NCBI GenBank assembly: GCA_036490955.1
Contig: DASXCX010000263.1
Location: 1-5,778 of the forward strand
From: CAIKMD01 sp036490955
GTDB taxonomy: Bacteria > Pseudomonadota > Alphaproteobacteria > ATCC43930 > CGMCC-115725
DNA length: 5,778 nucleotides
Reading direction: 5' to 3'
Made by a program: the position numbers and the translations under genes. This document shows positions 5,269 to 5,778 of the stretch, piece by piece (position 1 is the first letter of the stretch; every line of letters starts with the position of its first letter). The notes beneath the pieces were generated by a model, which saw only the letters and a list, made by a program, of their open reading frames with translations, searched no databases and was not told the origin of the DNA.

Positions 5269-5778
5269 GCCCGAACCGGACCAGAATTGGGAGCGCCGCA
5301 TCGGCCGGCGCGTCACGCTCCGCGATCTCCACATTCTCTTGGAAGTGTCGCAGCGCGGCAGCATGGCCAAAGCGGCGACCCATCTCGCCGTGTCGCAGCC
5401 GGCGGTCTCCAAAGCGATTGCCGATCTCGAACGCGCGGTCGGCGCACGGCTCTTGGATCGCGGTCCAGGCGGCATCGAGCCGACGGTGTTCGGCCTCGTC
5501 CTCGTGAAGCGCGCGCTCGCGGTTTTCGACGAGCTGCGCCAGGGCATCAACGAGCTCGAATTCCTCGCCGACCCGGCGACGGGCGAGGTGCGGATCGGCT
5601 GCCCCGAATCCATGGCGGCCGGCCTCGTTCCGGCGGTGGTCGAACGCTTCACCCGCGACTACCCGCGCATGGTTTTGCGCATCGCCCAGGCACAGACCGT
5701 GACGCTCGAATTCAGCGAGCTGCGCGAACGCAAGGTCGATCTGATGATCGGGCGCATTGCGCGTCCCTTCCAAGAAGA
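5267..5778 (+). CDS. LysR-type transcriptional regulator, 3' end beyond window (PcaQ/GbpR-like)
   Basis: The first 170 residues of a LysR regulator; full members are about 300 to 330, so roughly half is missing past the right edge. The winged helix-turn-helix spans about residues 16-75: VTLRDLHILLEVSQRGSMAK, then AATHLAVSQPAVSKAIADLE (recognition helix with SQPAVSK, 43-49), then LLDRGPGGIEPTVFG. The linker helix follows (about 76-101). The effector-binding domain starts at GEVRIGCPES (about 106-115). A short pre-domain (1-15) with RRIGRRV and the GxEPT-FG wing resemble the PcaQ/GbpR branch, known for control of aromatic or sugar catabolism. ATG at 5267 is the only reasonable start: a stop lies in frame at 5246-5248 and the next ATG is inside the DNA-binding domain. 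There is no proper Shine-Dalgarno, only GGGG 2 nt upstream. It is divergent from GST-DLH, its likely target. Confidence 0.95.
   Translation, partial: MPEPDQNWERRIGRRVTLRDLHILLEVSQRGSMAKAATHLAVSQPAVSKAIADLERAVGARLLDRGPGGIEPTVFGLVLVKRALAVFDELRQGINELEFLADPATGEVRIGCPESMAAGLVPAVVERFTRDYPRMVLRIAQAQTVTLEFSELRERKVDLMIGRIARPFQE

Noticed and set aside
4931..5773. Minus-strand open frame of 280 codons across the GST/LysR boundary
   Set aside because: It runs antisense to a clear LysR DNA-binding domain and through the divergent promoter region, then overlaps the GST gene out of frame.
1..5778. CRISPR array, insertion sequence, tRNA or rRNA genes
   Set aside because: No regularly spaced repeats, transposase motifs, terminal inverted repeats or RNA-gene signatures were recognised on either strand.

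Overview
The window is GC-rich (about 60 per cent or more by eye), densely coded and free of mobile elements or RNA genes. The gene families, the strong GGAGG-type ribosome binding sites and the style of the LysR regulator suggest an alphaproteobacterium (rhizobial or rhodospirillal side), but no taxonomic marker is present, so this is an inference. The content is that of an aromatic-compound catabolic island.

Layout. Positions 2766 down to 46 (minus strand) hold a three-gene run: an FAD-dependent aromatic-ring hydroxylase (2766-1231), a 46-residue mini-protein matching only the start of a glutathione S-transferase (1204-1064), and a metal-dependent amidohydrolase of the ACMSD / aromatic decarboxylase type (981-46). 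An 87-bp divergent promoter region (2767-2853) separates this run from a plus-strand pirin-family cupin (2854-3708). The pirin gene converges on a second minus-strand operon with only 5 bp between stop codons. That operon has a glutathione S-transferase (5154-4402) followed 13 bp later by a dienelactone hydrolase (4388-3714). A 112-bp divergent region (5155-5266) separates it from a plus-strand LysR-type regulator (from 5267), which is cut by the right edge of the window.

How the parts may work together. The hydroxylase and decarboxylase-type amidohydrolase could prepare an aromatic acid or phenol for ring cleavage. The GST could isomerise a maleyl-type cleavage product or remove a halogen, and the dienelactone hydrolase would open a lactone to maleylacetate or an analogue. 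No ring-cleavage dioxygenase, maleylacetate reductase or transporter lies in the window, so the substrate cannot be named. The LysR protein probably controls the GST-DLH operon. A perfect inverted repeat ATAACC-N4-GGTTAT overlaps its own start codon and resembles the binding motif I recall for the rhizobial protocatechuate regulator PcaQ.

Most notable points: the PcaQ-like operator on the LysR start codon, which may make that mRNA leaderless; the GST-fragment mini-gene with a strong ribosome binding site; and the unusual combination of catabolic genes. No clearly novel defence or mobile system was found.
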